64,000 bases of DNA from Cyanophora paradoxa (lineage: Eukaryota; Glaucocystophyceae; Cyanophorales; Cyanophoraceae): positions 186,001 through 250,000 of the forward strand of contig QPMI01000602.1 of NCBI GenBank assembly GCA_004431415.1, read 5' to 3'. The translations under genes and the position numbers were made by a program. The notes below the pieces were generated by a model, which was given only the letters and a program-made list of their open reading frames with translations, had not been told where the DNA came from and searched no databases. This document shows, one piece after another, positions 22,601 to 32,422 of this stretch. The first letter of the stretch is position 1. Each line of letters starts with the position of its first letter.

Positions 22601-25211
22601 TTGTGGTGGCGACGCGCGACGCGCTGCGAACTGAGGCCTTCGGCCGCCTGCGCGACTACGCCCTCCGCAGGCGCGAGAAGCGGGTCGCCGACGCCGTCGC
22701 GCGCCTCCACTTCGGCCACCGCGTCCTTCGCATCGTACGCCTCGTACCCGGCCTAGTCTTTTCCAGAGGCCCTCCCCCTCTTACTGCCTCGCAGGCCCTC
22801 GCGGCCTTCCGACGGCACGCGCGCACCTCTTCCCGCGCCCGTCTGCTCCTCGCCACCTCTCGCGCCCGGCTCCTGTCCATCATCATGCGGGAGTGGTGCC
22901 GTTGACTCCTGCCCTTGACTCCTGTGACCTATCTCGCCCCGCCCATCCCCACCGCTGCCCCCCAGGTCGGCACACGCGGCCCACTCCGGCAACATCCGAT
23001 ATGCTTACCGCCGGGTGCGCGGGCCCTTCGGCGCGGCGCTCCTTAGCCCTGGCTGCCCTGACTCACCCGTGCGGCAGCTCACGGCGGCTCGGCAACTGCG
23101 CTGCATGACCGGCCCCTTCGCTGCCTGGCGGAGCTACGCGGCGGGCCGGTCCTTCTGGCGGCACCGTCTGGCCGACGCCTCGGCGCGCATTGCGGAGGGG
23201 GCGCTGCGGCGGGCGCTGGGCGCGTTGTGGGAGTTTACGCGCGGGGCGCGGGCCACGCGCGAGTCCATCATGCGGCGCGAGCGGGCGGATGCAGCGCTGG
23301 CGCACGCCCTAGCGCGGGCCCGGGCTCGCGTCCTCAAGGCCGCCCTCCTTGCCCTCCGCATCGCCGCCGCCGACCGGCGCCGCCTCCGCTCGTGCGCTGC
23401 TGCCGTCGCCGACCGGCGCAACGTGCGGCTCGCCGCGGAGGCCCTCGGAGCGTGGCAGGGGGCCGCAGCGGACCGCGCGCACCTGCGGAAGGCCGCGGAG
23501 CGCATGGGCATGCGGTTCCGCTGGGCCGCCGCGGCCGAGTGCCTCTCCGCGTGGGCGGCCGTGACAAGGGTCCGGGCGGCGGCCCGCGAGCGCCTTGTCG
23601 CCCTTGGCGCCCGCGTCCGCAGCGCCGCCCTCGCCGCCGCCTTCGGCGCCTGGCGCCGCCGCGTCTCTGTCCTCCGGTGCGGCGTCAGATGTTTGAAGCC
23701 CATGCATCACCCTCTCACGCTCGCGCCAGGGTCGGCCGTGCAGCGGATAGTCTCCGGAGGCAGCGTGCGCTAGCGAGCGCGTTCGAGGCCTGGGCCGACG
23801 TGGCCCGCGAGGAGCGGGCCAAGCGCTTCGAGGGCGCCCGCCTGCGCCGCACCCTCGGCCTCGCTTTCGGTGCATGGGCCTTCTTCACCGCCTACCGCCG
23901 GCGCCTCGCGGCGGGGCTCGAGACGGCCATCGCGACACGGGAGACGCGGGCCCGCCGCGCGGCCTTCAACGAGTGGAGGTCGCGTTCCGCGCGGGAGGCC
24001 CGCCGCCGCGAGAGCGGGGAGCGGGCCGCGCGGCACCTGGCACGCAACCGCTGCCGCTCCGTCCTTCGCACGTTCTCTGCGGTCCTGCAGGAGCGGCGCG
24101 AGCGGCGCGAGCGGGCAATGAGGACAGCGGCGCAGCGGAGGGCCTCGCGGAGCCTCCGCTCTTGCCTCCGCGAATGGCGCCTCGCCGCCAGCTCGCTCGC
24201 CACCCGCCGCGAGACCCTCGACGTCGCCGCACGGCGCATGGTGCCCTCTCGCGATTCGCAGGCGACCCATCTCTCCCTGACTGCAACGCCCCGCTGCGTC
24301 GCCCGCAGGCGCTCCGCGGGAGGCTCCGGACGCTTGGTGGGTGCCTGATCGCCTGGCGGGACCGGGCGCAGCGCGAGGCTACCGCGGGCCGCCTGGCGGA
24401 GCTGCGGCGGGCGCGCGTGGCGGCGGGCGTCGTGCGGGCGTGGCGCGAGGCGTGCGTGGAGCGGCGCGAGGGCCGCCGCCGCGTGGTCGCCGCCCGCGAG
24501 TACCGCCTCCGCCGCCTCGGGCGGGTCGCGTTCGCCGCCCTCCGCGCCGCCGCCCGAGCCGCCAACTGGCAGCGCGGCCTCGCTGCCCCCGCGGCCGCCC
24601 CCCGCGCCGCCCCGGAGCAGCAGCCGCAGATCCGCACGGCTGTCCGGCCCCGCGCAAGGGCCCGCGGCGAGGACCAGGCCTCCCTGGAGCTCTCGCCCAT
24701 CGCGCTTCACGAGCAGTCGTCGGAGGCCGAGTCTAGCGAGCCCTCGCCGAAGCCCCTCGGGCCCCTGTCCGCCGCCGCCCGCCTCGCTACCGACTTCCTC
24801 GCCTCCGCCACCGTCCGCCCGCAGCCGGCCCCAGGCTCTGCCCTGCGGCCTCCCCTCTGGGGCACCCCTCTTCGGTCCCCGCTCATCTCCCCCAACGTCG
24901 CCCTGCCAGGCAGCCTCGGCCCCGTCCCGGCCTCCCCCGCTCTAGGCCCTTACTCCGGCCCTCCCGTGACAATGAGGCGCCTGCCCGACCCCCTGGCCTC
25001 CTCCTCCTCTTCCGGCGCCAGCTCTCCCGCTGGCGGCCCAGTGGATGCAGACAGCCCGCCAGCCCCGCAGCGCGCACAGCCCGTCCCCCGCGCGAACCGA
25101 CCAGGCCTCGTCGCTCCTTCTTCCGCCCCCGTCCAGCGCTACGGGCGCCGACCCAGCCCCTCTCACGGTGTGGCCGCGACGCCAACGAGTAAATCTCTGT
25201 TGTGGCAATGA
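13635..25211 (+). CDS. Giant Sfi1-like centrin-binding repeat protein, multi-exon
   Basis: Sfi1 proteins form long single helices that line up centrins in centrosome half-bridges and basal-body fibres. The gene starts MDGMQGSHPPDLDLIADIIR (13635), followed by an intron at about 13740 and DKIFRARGADPAADSKVYRH. From about 14,290 to 24,560 there are dozens of helical units of roughly 25-35 residues, each with a central aliphatic-xxx-W-(R/K) core. Examples are GRAFRAWRKFAHCL, VFGAWRAAARRLG, RILFRWHKWAYERK, SSFRQWRRFVSSR, VFAAWRLWAAARRR, AFDAWRDYVDVRRWKRSR and AFGAWRRRVSVL. The C-terminus from about 24,590 is a Pro/Ser/Ala-rich tail ending KSLLWQ. Many introns are about 50-80 nt and C-rich. At about 11.6 kb of gene it is longer than yeast or human SFI1. 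The exact exon set is not resolved, because GC-rich frames stay open in all phases. Confidence 0.8.
20301..20327 (+). repeat. Homopolymer of 27 C followed by a C-rich tract
   Basis: Twenty-seven consecutive C residues, then C-rich sequence with scattered A and T to about 20445. It sits between Sfi1-like repeat exons and probably forms an intron polypyrimidine tract. A 27-base G run occurs at 28135-28161. Confidence 0.95.
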
Positions 25212-25367
25212 CGTGACCTTGTGCTGATTTGTAATTGAATTCGAACGAGGCGATGCCTGTGGACGCGCTGCATTGAATTGCGCGCGCCGGCGCGGCTGCC
25301 AAGTGAACAGGGCCCGCCTGCCATCACGGACTCCGGCCCGGATGGAGCGATTCGTCCTGTCTGTCAT

Positions 25368-25439
25368 GCCTTCGTAGCTCAGCGGCAGAGCGCGCGCTTC
25401 GTAAGCGTGAGGTCGCGAGTTCAAACCTCGCCGAGGGCT
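25368..25439 (+). tRNA. tRNA-Thr (CGT)
   Basis: A 72-nt cloverleaf folds cleanly. The acceptor GCCTTCG pairs with CGAGGGC (one G-U), the D stem is GCTC/GAGC, the anticodon stem is CGCGC/GCGTG with loop TTCGTAA (anticodon CGT, reading ACG), and the T arm is GCGAG-TTCAAAC-CTCGC. There is no intron and no encoded CCA. Only a three-T run follows, a weak RNA polymerase III terminator. It is identical to the copy at 29138-29209, and about 75 bp of 5' flank is also shared. Confidence 0.95.
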
Positions 25440-26228
25440 TTAATCTCGTCCTCCTTTGAGGACTCGGCCCCAGTGAGTAAGAGAGGGGTGCACCCCTGTT
25501 GCCGCCGCCGCAGCTTTTGCTGGTTCCAGCGGCTATGTTTCCCGGCTCTCCAGCCCGCTACGATGCGGGCCCGGCTGCTCGCGGTCCTGGCGGTCCTCAG
25601 GCCGCAAGAACTGGCGGCGCGTATGTTCTTTGCAGGCGGACGCCCAAGGACGCGCAGAACTGGAACTACCTGCTCGACACACGAGTCCGAAGCGACTTTC
25701 TGCGTGCTAAGGGATGCCTTGGCGAGCCGTTGGTGCACCTTGAGCAGTCGAGCACCTGCCCGACCGCTGACGGCCGTCCCAGGTCTTTGTAGACCAGTCG
25801 ATTGTCGAGCCTCAGTTCTCTGAGCTAACGATCATCTTCGAATGGTTTGTGCCCGTCGCCGTCGTTGTTTCCGCCACCTCGTTAGCTTATCCGTTTTGCA
25901 GGGTGCGGCAGGCGTTCGGCCTGGGACTGTGCGCACGCGAGTGCTTACGCGCCTGACGCCTCAGGAAAGCATGGACAGCGCGAAGGAGTTCTTCCGGTGC
26001 GGATGCTGTCTGCGCCGGACCGAGCGCGGCGGGCTGAAGCCACTGCAGGCCGGACAACCCGGAAGTCGACGAAGTGCTCCCATCGACTCTCCTGGCTGAC
26101 TCGAGCTCCCGTAGCTTCGCTTTCTTTGAGAAGGTAATCCCCGCTCAAGCATGGGCACGCACAAGCTGATCAGTGCCCCCCGCTCCAGCCTGCACTCAAG
26201 GGCGACAATGTTGAGGAAGTGCGCGCAG
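25440..26228 (+). other. Unresolved exon(s) upstream of the GST-like gene
   Basis: Plus-strand pieces read like protein, for example RTPKDAQNWNYLLDTRVRSD (about 25645-25705) and VFVDQSIVEPQFSELTIIFE (about 25784-25843), with plausible GT-AG introns between them. I do not recognise a family and cannot say whether they form a separate gene or 5' exons of the GST-like gene. A hydrophobic run after FEW looks like translated intron, because it is bounded by GT and TTTTGCAG. Confidence 0.35.
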
Positions 26229-27404
26229 CAGAATGCGTTGCTGAAACTTATCACTTACGTGCCGTGGCAGGAACTGCGGAAGCGTATGCACGCGCTCGAT
26301 GCTCAGCGGACGGCCCAGCTCACTCGTGCCCTGCGCGATGCGGATGGGCTGACGTCCCGCCTCACGGGCTTGCTGAAGCATCTCAACAGCGTGACGCTGC
26401 CTCCACAGGCTAGCCTTTGCCGCCCCTAGATGGCGCTTCTGCTTTCTGAAAGATTCGCAGTTTACTGGTGGACAAGCTCTGATTGGCGATGCGAACAACC
26501 GGTTAGTACTGTACGTGGAGAAGGGCACCGCAACTCGCATAAAGCTATCTCTGGAAGAGAAGCAGGTGCGACTCTTCTGTTGGGATGCTTTCCTCGCAAG
26601 CTCACGCCTTAGCTGCCACAGGTCCCCTACGCTGTGTACGTTGTCGATCTCGAGCAGAACATGACAGATGTGAAGGCAATGAACGCAAGGGGACTTCGTA
26701 AGTCTCACGCTTGAGAATGGCTGGGTTCTCCCTGACCATTATGTGCAGTGCCCATTTTGAAGGATGGCGATGTCATCGTTCATGAAACGGCGGCTATTCT
26801 GGAGTACATTGAGATGACTTTTCCTCAGAACCAGATGCTCTTCTTTGCTGATAGAACTATGCGTGCACGAGCGCTGGTAAGCGACTGTCACGGTAGCTAG
26901 CAATTTCACTGCTCAACTGCATGCAGACTCGTTTCCACGAGACTCAAGCCTTCGCTCTGGAAACAATGGAATTTCTCACCTACGTTTCCAGTGAGCCGGA
27001 CGAGGGCAGGGCACGGCAAATCGCGCAAAGCAGCCCCCTGGCAGAACGCTTCCGTGAGAACCTGGCCATGTACGAGAAGTACCTGACTGGCTCTGGGTTC
27101 GATCTTTTTCAACTCTTGCAGTGTTTTTCAATCTCACCCATGCTCGCAGTGGCCAAGACCCCGAGTACGTTGCTGGAGACAAACTCACGTTGGGAGACTT
27201 CGGTCTGTACGTGTGCATTGCTGCAGGTATGGGCTCTGGCCTCCGTTGAATTTCATTCAACTGTGCCTGACACCCGATGCAGCAACCACTATGCTCCCAC
27301 GCCTGGGCATTGACTTCAATGAACAGTTCCCCCGCATTTTCAGGCACTATCAAAGGATAAGCAAACGGCAGAGTGTGCAGAAAATCACATCAGAGTCCTC
27401 CTGA
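26229..27404 (+). CDS. Glutathione S-transferase-like protein with N-terminal extension, multi-exon
   Basis: The thioredoxin-fold half is clear: RLVLYVEKGTATRIKLSLEE (about 26505), an intron, then VPYAVYVVDLEQNM and, after another intron, PILKDGDVIVHETAAILEYI, the conserved cis-Pro and glutathione-binding Glu-Ser/Thr region of GSTs (here ET where ES is usual). The all-helical C-terminal half follows: QTRFHETQAFALETMEFLTY, then after introns YVAGDKLTLGDFGLYVCIAA, containing the GST N-capping D, and the end SVQKITSESS. Upstream in phase is a helical exon (NALLKLITYVPWQELRKRMH, about 26237) joined by a plausible intron at about 26391-26460, so the protein may carry an unusual N-terminal helical extension. 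The position of the first Met is not resolved. Likely role: cytosolic conjugation or peroxide reduction. Confidence 0.75.
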
Positions 27405-27478
27405 TTTCTGTTCAATAACACCACTATTTTATCGAAACGCGAAAAAGCATGTAAAAATAATAAGACATGCAGAAATTG

Positions 27479-27640
27479 CAGCCCCCTGGCAGAACGCTTT
27501 CGTGAGAACCTGGCCATGTACGAGAAGTACCTGACTGGCTCTGGGTTCGATCTTTTTCAACTCTTGCAGTGTTTTTCAATCTCACCCATGCTTGCAGTGG
27601 CCAAGACCCCGAGTACGTTGCTGGAGACAAACTCACGTTG
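27479..27640 (+). pseudogene. 162-bp duplicate of an internal GST gene segment
   Basis: This stretch copies 27031-27192 with two mismatches in 162 bp, including the short intron sequence, so it arose by DNA duplication and not from an mRNA. It is downstream of the GST stop and ends two bases before the stop codon of the convergent acyl-CoA-binding protein gene. It cannot make a product alone. Confidence 0.9.
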
Positions 27641-27641
27641 T

Positions 27642-28106
27642 TCACTTCCAGCCGTATTTCTTCTTCATTTGACGGGTGAACTGTATGAGTTTCCGCATGG
27701 CAGCTGAGCAAGAAGTGAATCGGTGTGGGGATAGGGTACAGAAGCTCAAGCACCATCCTCCTCCATGCCCTTCCACTTGTGCCAGGCGCTCCACTTCATT
27801 CGTGCAGCAACTTCAAAGACGCCAGGCGATGGAAGAATCTGCGTTGGAGGCATCAGAACTCAAGCTCAAGAACATCGGCATCTCTATTGTACTCACATTA
27901 TCGCCGTCACAACCCTGTTTGTCTGCAGAAAATATTAGATTGCATATGCGGAACTTGTTCACGGGACTCACAGAGACCATAGGATACTAATTTCTCGTCC
28001 ATACTCATTTTATTGACAAGAGCTTTCCCATCCTCTGCCTCCTTCAGAAATTCTGACAGAAGTTCGGGATCGGCCCGAGATATGGACGGTGCCCTTGGAG
28101 CTGCAT
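27642..28106 (-). CDS. Acyl-CoA-binding protein (ACBP) domain, multi-exon
   Basis: Read on the minus strand after splicing, the exons give a helix (PELLSEFLKEAEDGKALVNK), then MSMDEKLVSYGLYKQGCDGD, then PGVFEVAARMKWSAWHKWKG, then a last helix MRKLIQFTRQMKKKYGWK and stop at 27642. The YGLYKQ, the W-x2-W-x3-KG block and the terminal KKKYGW are hallmarks of ACBP, a soluble four-helix carrier of long-chain acyl-CoA esters. The most upstream exon starts after an acceptor (ACATGCAG) near 28106, and a first exon with Met is not obvious. An in-phase junction to the RRGS-repeat sequence at 28165-28833 is possible, which would make one longer protein. Confidence 0.8.
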
Positions 28107-28134
28107 GTTAAATGTTGAAGGTCAGAGAAGGACC

Positions 28135-28161
28135 GGGGGGGGGGGGGGGGGGGGGGGGGGG
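28135..28161 (-). repeat. Homopolymer of 27 G (27 C on the coding strand)
   Basis: Twenty-seven G residues on the plus strand. In the sense of the minus-strand genes here, this is a poly-C tract just upstream of the ACBP exon acceptor, comparable to the intronic C27 at 20301-20327. Confidence 0.95.
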
Positions 28162-28164
28162 AGA

Positions 28165-28833
28165 CTAGGTCGATATCCTAGTTATATTAGATTTCCGAGG
28201 GTCACAAACTCCACTGTCCCGATGCCCAATCGATGTCCAAAAAAGCGAACCCAAAGTGACTTTCCGATGCGGTGCCTTTGACTTGCGAGGGTATTTCTTG
28301 TACAAAGCATGCACAAATCTAATCTGAGCAAGCGACCTCAGAATCAATAACAAGCTCATCAGCAAAACTGCTCGCACCATCTCCTCCATCTTTTGACGGC
28401 TCTTCGTGGCCTGTACGTCGCGCTGAAGAGCGTAGAATGTCTGAACTTCAGCGTTGTGGCATTTCCACAAAACGAGCTTTCCTTGCTCGACAGCATCCGT
28501 GTAGCTGACCGTCAGCGGCTTCCCTTTCACGCTGAAGTCTTCTTCGGCTTCATCTTCGGGTACTGTGGAGTCGCATGCGCATCCGAAAGCGGAGAGCAGC
28601 GTGAAGAAAAGCGTGCCGTCCGACGGAATCTCGCCGCCGAAACTGCCCCGTCGGTTAGCGCCGGAAGGCGCCGGACTTCCGCTGAGCGCCGGCGCCGTAT
28701 CGTTGCCGGCGCTGCCCTGCCGGTTGTACTTCTGAGGCACTGGGCTTGCGGACGCAGGATCGCCGCCCACGCTGCCCCGTCGATTAGATGCATAGTCGCC
28801 AGCCACGCTGCCCCGCCGATTCGCATCCGCCAT
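28165..28833 (-). CDS. RRxS-repeat protein of unknown function (possible N-terminal part of the ACBP gene)
   Basis: From MADANRRGSVAGDY (28833) the protein carries four copies of an N-R-R/Q-G-S-x-(G/A)-(G/N)-(D/E) motif: NRRGSVAGD, NRRGSVGGD, NRQGSAGND and NRRGSFGGE. Three match the RRxS consensus of PKA/PKG-type kinases. Next come an acidic stretch (PEDEAEEDFS) and the globular-looking SVKGKPLTVSYTDAVEQGKL. An apparent transmembrane segment (VRAVLLMSLLLILRSLAQ) is bounded by GT and AG over 54 nt and is probably a retained intron. The following VHALYKKYPRK is therefore likely coding. The stop at 28165 may lie inside an intron leading to the ACBP exons. I do not recognise the family. Confidence 0.55.
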   Translation of the reverse strand: MADANRRGSVAGDYASNRRGSVGGDPASASPVPQKYNRQGSAGNDTAPALSGSPAPSGANRRGSFGGEIPSDGTLFFTLLSAFGCACDSTVPEDEAEEDFSVKGKPLTVSYTDAVEQGKLVLWKCHNAEVQTFYALQRDVQATKSRQKMEEMVRAVLLMSLLLILRSLAQIRFVHALYKKYPRKSKAPHRKVTLGSLFWTSIGHRDSGVCDPRKSNITRIST

Positions 28834-29137
28834 CTGTCTCCAGCTCGGGGGACGCGTCCCTGGTGCGGCAGCTGTCAAACTAGAAGCCAGCCAGTGCGCG
28901 CCGGACGGTATCCGGACTCGGCAATGAACGTCGATGGCCTCTGTGAAAAAATGCCACGGTGCCGAGTCGACGTCGCGTCGGCAACCGAGCGAACGATCAG
29001 AGAGGCGCGCGCCGGGTCCAATCAGTGCGCCCGCTCGAGCTCCGCACCTGCGTTGCGCTCTCTGGCCGCCTGGTGAACAGGGCCCGCCTGCCACCACGGA
29101 CTCCGCCGCGGATTGAGCGGTTCATCTCATCCGTCAT
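28834..29137. other. Upstream region of the RRGS gene and second tRNA-Thr
   Basis: About 300 bp, GC-rich. From about 29063 it is homologous to the 5' flank of the first tRNA-Thr (25293 onward), with roughly 85 percent identity by eye over 75 bp. No other feature is seen. The minus-strand frame remains open through it, but composition and the RRGS start context favour non-coding. Confidence 0.5.
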
Positions 29138-29209
29138 GCCTTCGTAGCTCAGCGGCAGAGCGCGCGCTTCGTAAGCGTGAGGTCGCGAGTTCAAACCTCG
29201 CCGAGGGCT
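29138..29209 (+). tRNA. tRNA-Thr (CGT), second copy
   Basis: Sequence identical to 25368-25439 over all 72 nt, with the same cloverleaf and CGT anticodon. A four-T run follows directly (GGGCTTTTCC), a better RNA polymerase III terminator than at the first copy. It sits between the RRGS gene and THOC3. Confidence 0.95.
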
Positions 29210-29381
29210 TTTCCGCTTTAGGATCCCCGTTCGACTCCGCGCGGAGCCCGTTCTCGCCACCTCTCGAGCGCGCCCTGAGCAGCGCCGCTGGCCCGCTTTT
29301 TGCCTACCGCGCCGCTGTGGATGGTTGGGTCGCCTAGCTAGTTGAGTGAAATTACAGCGAGGCCTCCCGGGCTCGCACGCG

Positions 29382-30729
29382 ATGATCTCATTCAAGGACC
29401 TTGTCGGCGTCCACAAGAAGGTCGTGCGGTACGTATTAAACCGCGTGCGAACTCATCTGGCCCATCTTAGATCCCCCTCCCGCAGGTGCCTCGAATTTGC
29501 GCCCGGCGGCAAGCGTCTCGCCACTGGCAGCGCTGATGGCACCATCCGCCTGTGGGCTCTGGATCATAGCAAAGAGATAACGCTCACTGCACATGATGGC
29601 TCCGTCGACGCGCTCAGGCGCCCTGCAGCTGTTTCTGGCTTCGTAATCCGTACGCGCTTTCTTACACTCAGCAGATGGAACCCGGCGAACGGAGATATGT
29701 TCGCAAGCGTTTCTGGTATTGACAAGAACTTGAAACTATTTGACGCGCGAGCGGGCAAGTCGTCCTCCACGTTGCCCATGCAAACCGATCTACTGAATGT
29801 GTGATCTGTTGTGTGGCCGCGCCCTCGCGCGCGTTCCTGATGTATTGCGCAGCTAGGCTGGAGTTCGGACGGGGCGCTCATCGCTGTCGGGAACAGGGTG
29901 AGCCGCCAGCTATTGCATCCCTGGGCGTGCACATTCTGAGGCTCTCCAAGGACGATGTTGTTACGATCCTGGACGCCCGAAAGCTAAAACCCGTCAAGGT
30001 TATCAAGGCAGAGAACGAGGTTCTCTCTTCAGAGTAGTTGTATCTGAGCAATTTTGACTTGAACTTGCGGCAGGTCAACGAGATCAAGTGGAATAGGAAA
30101 GGGGATCTTTTCTTCATGACGAAGGGCACGTACATCGATGTGTACAAGAATCAAAGCTGGGAAAAACCAGTATCGTCATTGCAAGGCCATACTGGGCCTG
30201 TGTATTGCCTGGACTTCTCCCATGATGGGCGGTGTGCGAAATTGATGCATGTCGTCATTCAATGAGCAAACTAACTTTCTTTCTTTGGGGCAGTTATTTG
30301 GCATCCGGAGGCGCAGATGCCCTGGTCTGTATATGGGACCTAACTGAGGTCATTTGCCTGCGAACATATGGACGACCAGAGTGCGCTCTGACCTTCACTC
30401 TCTTGTACACATTGTGTTTTACTTCCTTCTTGCTTGGCGGCAGGAATCAGATCCGAAGTGTTAGCTTCTCACGAGATGGTCAGTTCCTTGCTGCTGCGGT
30501 GGAGGATGTTGGTGTGGACGTTGTTGCCGTCGAATCTATGAATGTTCTGCACCAGTACCGGACATCAGCGGATGCAGTGGCATGGAGCCCAGCAGATCCG
30601 ATATTAGCCATTGCGAGCAGCGAACGGGATAAATACAATAACGATGGTGCGCCTTTGGTGCCAGCGTTGCAATGTCAGGTCTGACCTGACGCAATTACAG
30701 GTGTCGTCAAACTTCTGAAGGTTGCTTAG
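29382..30729 (+). CDS. THOC3: THO complex subunit 3 (THOC3/TEX1), WD40 protein, multi-exon
   Basis: THOC3 is the WD40 subunit of THO/TREX, which couples transcription to mRNA packaging and export in the nucleus. From MISFKDLVGVHKKVVR (29382) and after a short intron, WD repeats follow: CLEFAPGGKRLATGSADGTI with RLWALD, RWNPANGDMFASVSGIDKNL with KLFDARAG, NEIKWNRKGDLFFMTKGTYI, GHTGPVYCLDFSHDGR then YLASGGADALVCIWDLTEV, and NQIRSVSFSRDGQFLAAAVE. The last is AVAWSPADPILAIASSERDK, then VVKLLKVA and stop. The N-E-I-x-W-N-x(4)-L-F-F-M/L-T-x-G segment and the ending VKL are specific to THOC3 within WD proteins. The length is normal for the family. Confidence 0.88.
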
Positions 30730-31067
30730 CCTTCGCTGCCAGTCGCATCAAGACTTCGAGAGCCAGCTGCAGCTGCAGGGGCCGGCGCGCACCGGCCCTG
30801 GTTGCGCCGTCAGATCGAACTTTGTGAAATCAAAGATCAAAAAGGTTTAATCAGAGCGAAACAAATGCTTGTGCCTAAGTTTAAACACGGTACCGGTCTT
30901 CAACAGGAGGCCACTTGCAGTTTTAGACGCGGCGGCCACAGCCATCTCTCTCGGCGAATCTCTTGCATCATAGCGAATCTCTTGCATCATATTCAAACGC
31001 TGCGAGCCCAAACGGGCCCCTTCCTACCTGTCTATGCTAATGTACATCCTACTATATGCACAAATGC
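30730..31067. other. Convergent THOC3/PCNA 3' region
   Basis: No gene seen. It contains a perfect 19-bp tandem duplication (GCGAATCTCTTGCATCATA at 30954-30972 and 30973-30991), a GCTGCAGCTGCAG palindrome and near 31041-31066 a sequence whose reverse complement (GCATTTGTGCATATAGTAGG, then ATGTACATT) weakly recalls repeat family 2. Confidence 0.5.
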
Positions 31068-32198
31068 TCATGCCGCTTCGTTCTCCTCAATCTTGGGGGC
31101 CAAGAAATACTGAATGTGGCCCAGATTCTCAATCTTGTACTCGATGCAAACTGGAACGTCGGGGGAGAGCTTGATGTACACAGAGCTCGAAAGGCTTGTT
31201 GCCTGACAAAAACAATCGAACACAGATAAGAATATTCGGAAGCCAAAGTCGCACCTTGGTGAAGTTGTTCAGGTACTTGAGGGCGAAAGAAAGCGTCACG
31301 GGCTCTTGCAGGTCAATCGACACTTGCTCCTCCGGCTTCTTGTCCGAAGCCGACGACTGTACTCATGTAAGGTACTGAACTGCACTTGCAACACGACCAC
31401 TGCACCTGGCGGAGCACGACTTGGCCAGTGCCGACGTCGCCCGAAACCGAGAATTTGATGCCATCCTTCGTCACCGCTTCGCAGAAGGACTCAGCATGCG
31501 CGTCGATCCCTGAATTGCAGGTACGTACCCATGGTGACTGCATCGCCAAAGGAGGAGAGGTCCTTGCACACTCGCTGGAACTCAGACGCGGGCATCTTCA
31601 CGGTCGCGGCGTACTGCGTCTCTGGAATCCCAAGGTGCTGCGCGGCACAGATTCGGCGATTGATCGTCCAGACGTGAGCGCGCAGCCCACCTCGACGTCG
31701 ATGTCCATCAGCTTCATCTCGAACTCCGAAATCTTGTCTGTCTCGCTGTTCTCGAACACCAGACAAATCGTGTCCGTATCATCCTCGGCTTTCAGAGTGA
31801 GCTTGTCGTCGTTGCCAGCGCACTTGATGATCGAGGACAGGTTCTTGAGGTTCATGCCAAACGAGCGCCCGCGGTCGCAGCGGAAGTGGTCGAATCCCTA
31901 CCGGCGAACGCGTTTGAGCGGCATGCGCTTTACGCGCGGTCCTCGGCTAACTGCGGGCACCTCGGCCTTGAGCAGCAGAGAGACGAGCGAAACGTGGCTG
32001 CTGTCCATCGCCTGCAGCGAGATGCCTGTGCTCGCGGCATCGAACGACCCATCGGTGATGAGCTCCTTGATGGCGTCAAGGATCTGCGTGGGACGGGCGC
32101 GTGCCGGGCGTCGGTCTCGCGGCGTGCCGTCAGCGCGCGTCGGGAGGTAGGCGTACCTTCTTGAAAATCGCTGCCTGGCTGAGGTGCGCCTCAAACAT
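31068..32198 (-). CDS. PCNA: Proliferating cell nuclear antigen (PCNA), multi-exon
   Basis: The trimeric sliding clamp of replication. Starting [14 protein letters not shown] (32198), the minus strand gives [80 protein letters not shown], then [12 protein letters not shown], the centre-loop region, [60 protein letters not shown] and the end [17 protein letters not shown]. The C-terminal APKIEE tail, which contacts PIP-box partners, and the full two-domain length are present. Introns are short. The start is shared with CRIPT across a divergent promoter about 225 bp long. Confidence 0.96.
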
Positions 32199-32422
32199 CT
32201 TGGTAACACGCTGAGTTGGAGCTGCTGATGGTAGTTCGAATTTGAACTGTGGCGCGAACTGGGGGTACGTGAGATAAAGGCATTTACGTACCCCGACGAG
32301 AGCCCATCTGCGCCCAGAAGAGACCAGAAAGAGGCTGAGAAAACACATCCACCCAGGCGTAGCCGCCGCAGAGTATCTCCGTGTCTCGCAGGACACCCAG
32401 CCTCCGCCGATCAACGCGCGGG
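32199..32422. promoter_or_regulatory. Divergent promoter region PCNA/CRIPT
   Basis: The start codons of PCNA (minus) and CRIPT (plus) are 224 bp apart. No TATA box or E2F-type TTTSGCGC site is clearly visible; GGCGCGAACT near 32250 is the closest. Assignment by position. Confidence 0.45.

Noticed and set aside
13635..25211. Long minus-strand open frames across the Sfi1-like gene (for example 21574-22719)
   Set aside because: High GC leaves all frames open. These frames are mostly Arg/Ala/Gly/Pro low-complexity sequence complementary to clear helical W-R repeats on the plus strand.
28326..28380. Transmembrane helix VRAVLLMSLLLILRSLAQ in the RRGS-repeat protein
   Set aside because: The segment is 54 nt, in phase, begins GTGCGA and ends GCTCAG, so it is probably an intron that happens to stay open.
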